Assembly: GCF_016807805.1 (NCBI RefSeq) | Contig: NZ_CP063362.1 | Location: forward strand, 124,001 to 188,000 | Length of the DNA: 64,000 nucleotides | Source of the DNA: Xanthobacter dioxanivorans | GTDB taxonomy: Bacteria > Pseudomonadota > Alphaproteobacteria > Rhizobiales > Xanthobacteraceae | Reading direction: 5' to 3' | Part shown: positions 61,957-64,000 of the stretch, piece after piece | How the letters are laid out: every line of letters starts with the position of its first letter | Numbering within the stretch: the stretch's first letter is position 1 | Position numbers and translations under genes: made by a program | The notes under the pieces: generated by a model | Database searches by the model: none | What the model was told of the DNA's origin: nothing | The model's input: only the letters and a program-made list of their open reading frames with translations

Positions 61957-62819
61957 CACCGCCTCCCAAAAATGCCGTTCGGCTTGAAGTAGACGACGCA
62001 CAGCAGCGTCGAGAGCGCCGCCACCTCCGACCAGGTCGGGCTGAGGAGCGTGCTGTAGAGGCCCCGGATCAGCCCGAAGGCGACGGCGACCACCACTGCG
62101 CCCACCAGATTGCCCATGCCGCCGATGACGACCACGATGAAGCAGGCGGCGATAACCGACAGGCCCATTTGGAAATGCGCGCCGCTGATGGGGGTCGCCA
62201 GCGCGCCGGCGAGGCCGACGGTCAGTCCGGCGATGGCGGCCGTGACGGCGTTCACCCGGCGGATGGGGACGCCGGTGACTGCGGCAAGGTCGCGCGCCTG
62301 AGGGACCGCGCGCATCCAGAGCCCATATTTGGTGAAGCGCAGGAACAGCGCGACGGCGACGAGCACCAGGAGAGCCAATCCCGCCGCCACGAGGCGGTAG
62401 ACCGGATAATACACGCCGGCGAACTCAACCACTTCGAAGACCGGCGGCAATACGCTCTGCGGGTCGCCGCCGGCGATGGCGAGCACCATGTTGTCCAGGG
62501 TGAGAAACACGCCCGCTGTCGCGAGGAGGCCGATGGCCGGGTCGCGGCTGAGCACACGCTCGAATATGGCGGTGTTCAGCGCGAGCGTGAGCAGCCCGAC
62601 GCACAGGGCGGCGAGTGGCAGCACCAGCCAGAAGTCGAGCCCGGCGCGATTGATCAGATAGGCCGCGCACATGGCGCCCACCATGTAGAGGGAGCCGTGG
62701 GCGAGGTTGATGATGCCCATGAGGCCGTAGATGAGGCAGAGGCCGAGCGCGATGACGCTCAGGATCAAGCCCCACACCACCCCGTTCACGAGCTCGAATA
62801 GGATCTGGTCAAAAGCCAT
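61956..62819 (-). CDS. livH: Branched-chain-type ABC importer permease LivH
   Basis: A 287-residue permease (FELVNGVVWGLILSVIALGLCLIYGLMGIINLAHGSLYMVGA is diagnostic of LivH). It follows livF by about 75 bases and overlaps livM. No binding-protein gene of this importer is visible in the window; it may lie beyond the right edge. Confidence 0.9.
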   Translation of the reverse strand: MAFDQILFELVNGVVWGLILSVIALGLCLIYGLMGIINLAHGSLYMVGAMCAAYLINRAGLDFWLVLPLAALCVGLLTLALNTAIFERVLSRDPAIGLLATAGVFLTLDNMVLAIAGGDPQSVLPPVFEVVEFAGVYYPVYRLVAAGLALLVLVAVALFLRFTKYGLWMRAVPQARDLAAVTGVPIRRVNAVTAAIAGLTVGLAGALATPISGAHFQMGLSVIAACFIVVVIGGMGNLVGAVVVAVAFGLIRGLYSTLLSPTWSEVAALSTLLCVVYFKPNGIFGRR

Positions 62820-62894
62820 CTGAGGGCTGGTCCTTTGGCGTGAAGACGCGGATGTTCCGGAAGGGAAAGGCAAGCATGTCGGAACGCCCTCGGC

Positions 62895-63608
62895 TCAGTG
62901 CGCGCCGGCGCCGCTGACGCCGAGATAGCGCTCCAGCAAACCGTTGGAGACGATCTGCTTCGGCGTGCCCTGCGCCACGAACCGCCCCTTCTCCAGGATG
63001 TGCAGGCGCGTGCAGACGGCGAGGGTGAGCTCCACGTTCTGTTCCACCAGAAGGACCGCCACCGAACGCGCGGCGAGCGCGCGCACGATCTCGCCGATGC
63101 GCGTGACGATGGAGGGCATCAGCCCCTCCGTGGGCTCGTCGAGCATCAGCACCTTGCAGCGAACGGTGAGATTGCGGGCGATGGCGACCAGTTGCTGCTG
63201 CCCGCCGCTGAGGCGTCCGGCCGGCCGCCGCCAATGCTCCTTCAGTTCCGGGATCATTCCCAGCACCTCCCCGAGGGGCATGGGGTCTCGCACAGTCAAG
63301 GCGGCGGTGCGGCAGTTCTCCTCCACCGTGAGCTCGGGAAACACCCTCATGTCCTGGGACATGAGGGCCAGGCCCGCGCGCGCGCGGGCATCGGTGGGCA
63401 GGGAGCGGAGCGACGCGCCGAACAATTCCAGTTCGCCCTCGACCCGCGGTGCAAGGCCCATGACGGCGCGCAGCAGGGTCGTCTTGCCGGCTCCGTTGCG
63501 GCCGATCACTCCCACCACGGCGCCGGGCTCCAGCGCGAGGTCTACGCCCTGGAGGATGTGGGCCTTGCCGTAGAAGGCATGAAGATGCTTGAGCTCAAGC
63601 GCGACCAA
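62895..63608 (-). CDS. livF: Branched-chain-type ABC importer ATP-binding protein LivF
   Basis: A 237-residue ATPase (Walker A GRNGAGKTT, signature LSGGQQQL, Walker B VLMLDEPTEGLMP, switch VEQNVELTLAV). It starts with TTG at 63608 behind a GAGGGAGG site and overlaps the livG stop by 14 bases. Confidence 0.9.
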   Translation of the reverse strand: MVALELKHLHAFYGKAHILQGVDLALEPGAVVGVIGRNGAGKTTLLRAVMGLAPRVEGELELFGASLRSLPTDARARAGLALMSQDMRVFPELTVEENCRTAALTVRDPMPLGEVLGMIPELKEHWRRPAGRLSGGQQQLVAIARNLTVRCKVLMLDEPTEGLMPSIVTRIGEIVRALAARSVAVLLVEQNVELTLAVCTRLHILEKGRFVAQGTPKQIVSNGLLERYLGVSGAGAH

Positions 63609-64000
63609 GATAGGCCTCCCTCACGAACGGGTTCTGCATGATCTCGTTCGGCGTGCCATCGGCGAGCACGGCGCCACCTGCGAGCACGCAGATGCGGTCC
63701 GCGGTGCCCATCACCACCGCCATGTCGTGCTCGATGAGGACAATTGTGACCTTGCCGCGCAGACGCTCATTGACGAGGTCGATGAAGGCCTTGGTCTCGG
63801 CGGGACTCATGCCGGCACTGGGTTCGTCGAGCAGCAGCAGCCTGGGTTGGCAGGCCAGCGCCACGGCCACCTCTAAAAGCCGCTGGTCGCCATGGGAGAG
63901 CACCTCCGCCTTCACCTGCGCCGCTGTCGCGAGGCCCACCAGGGCGAGCAGGTCCCGCGCCGTGGTGGCGCCCGCCCGTGCCCGCACATCGGCATCGAGC
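63595..64000 (-). CDS. livG: Branched-chain-type ABC importer ATP-binding protein LivG (C-terminal part)
   Basis: The frame is open to the window edge, so only the last 134 or so residues are present. They include a signature-like LSHGDQRLLEVAVALA, Walker B LLLLDEPSAGMSP, and IEHDMAVVMGTADRICVL. It is the first visible gene of the leftward operon leading to nitrile hydratase; more importer genes probably lie to the right. Confidence 0.88.
   Translation of the reverse strand, partial: LDADVRARAGATTARDLLALVGLATAAQVKAEVLSHGDQRLLEVAVALACQPRLLLLDEPSAGMSPAETKAFIDLVNERLRGKVTIVLIEHDMAVVMGTADRICVLAGGAVLADGTPNEIMQNPFVREAYLGRA

Noticed and set aside
1..64000. Mobile elements, CRISPR arrays, tRNA and rRNA genes
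   Set aside because: I looked for transposases, integrases, regularly spaced repeats and RNA gene motifs and saw none; a covariance-model search would be needed to exclude small RNAs.

Overview
The window is GC-rich, tightly packed DNA from a free-living proteobacterium. Gene content (homogentisate enzymes, many branched-chain-type and taurine/nitrate-type ABC importers, a molybdenum hydroxylase, nitrile hydratase) and codon use suggest an alphaproteobacterium of the order Hyphomicrobiales, perhaps a Xanthobacteraceae-like soil organism. That placement is inference, because no rRNA or other marker gene is present. I saw no tRNA, rRNA, CRISPR array, transposase or phage gene. Almost the whole window is accessory catabolism, arranged as modules that each carry their own regulator and often their own transporter.

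Layout: (1) 0-6.1 kb: tail of a maleate-isomerase/Asp-Glu racemase family gene, a LysR regulator divergent from a metC-like PLP lyase, an aspartoacylase-family deacylase and a BisC-type molybdenum sulfoxide reductase (probably organosulfur or methionine salvage). (2) 6.5-11.2 kb: a frameshifted DUF4173 membrane protein, a response regulator/histidine kinase pair and a PhnB-like VOC protein. (3) 11.3-29.4 kb: aromatic catabolism. maiA, fahA (frameshifted) and hmgA form the homogentisate pathway with a divergent MarR regulator. An orphan solute-binding protein, an MBL-fold hydrolase, two more MarR regulators, a VOC protein and two FAD monooxygenases follow, each monooxygenase with a tiny DUF2783 protein directly behind it. 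A LuxR-type regulator and a complete Liv-type importer close the module. The likely logic is uptake of a hydroxylated phenyl-alkanoate, ring hydroxylation to homogentisate, then cleavage to fumarate and acetoacetate. (4) 29.5-41.5 kb: a LysR remnant, then a long leftward operon (carboxymuconolactone-decarboxylase-like protein, taurine/nitrate-type importer, CoxG-like protein, three-subunit molybdenum hydroxylase, aldehyde dehydrogenase, hydratase, HpaI-type aldolase) with a divergent GntR regulator. (5) 41.8-49.4 kb: a divergent XRE-cupin regulator and a rightward operon with a second taurine/nitrate-type importer, a 2-hydroxychromene-2-carboxylate-isomerase-like protein, RidA, an MHS-family transporter, a MOSC protein and a frameshifted ferredoxin-containing reductase. 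(6) 49.7-58.2 kb: a module that looks less GC-rich, with a phytanoyl-CoA-dioxygenase-like enzyme, MHS transporter, DapA-family lyase, ferredoxin reductase, ferredoxin, Fe-S protein, SDR and GntR regulator. Near-identical palindromes lie upstream of its two transcription units. (7) 58.7-64 kb: a leftward operon joining a Liv-type importer, a SnoaL-like protein and a cobalt-type nitrile hydratase with its activator. The importer's LivG gene runs off the window end.

Three genes (DUF4173, fahA, reductase) each carry a single-base frameshift inside a run of four G or C. The encoded proteins are otherwise intact, so sequencing error must be excluded before calling them pseudogenes. The most interesting material is the two monooxygenase/DUF2783 pairs, the shared operator of the 49.7-58.2 kb module, and three operons whose substrates cannot be read from the sequence.
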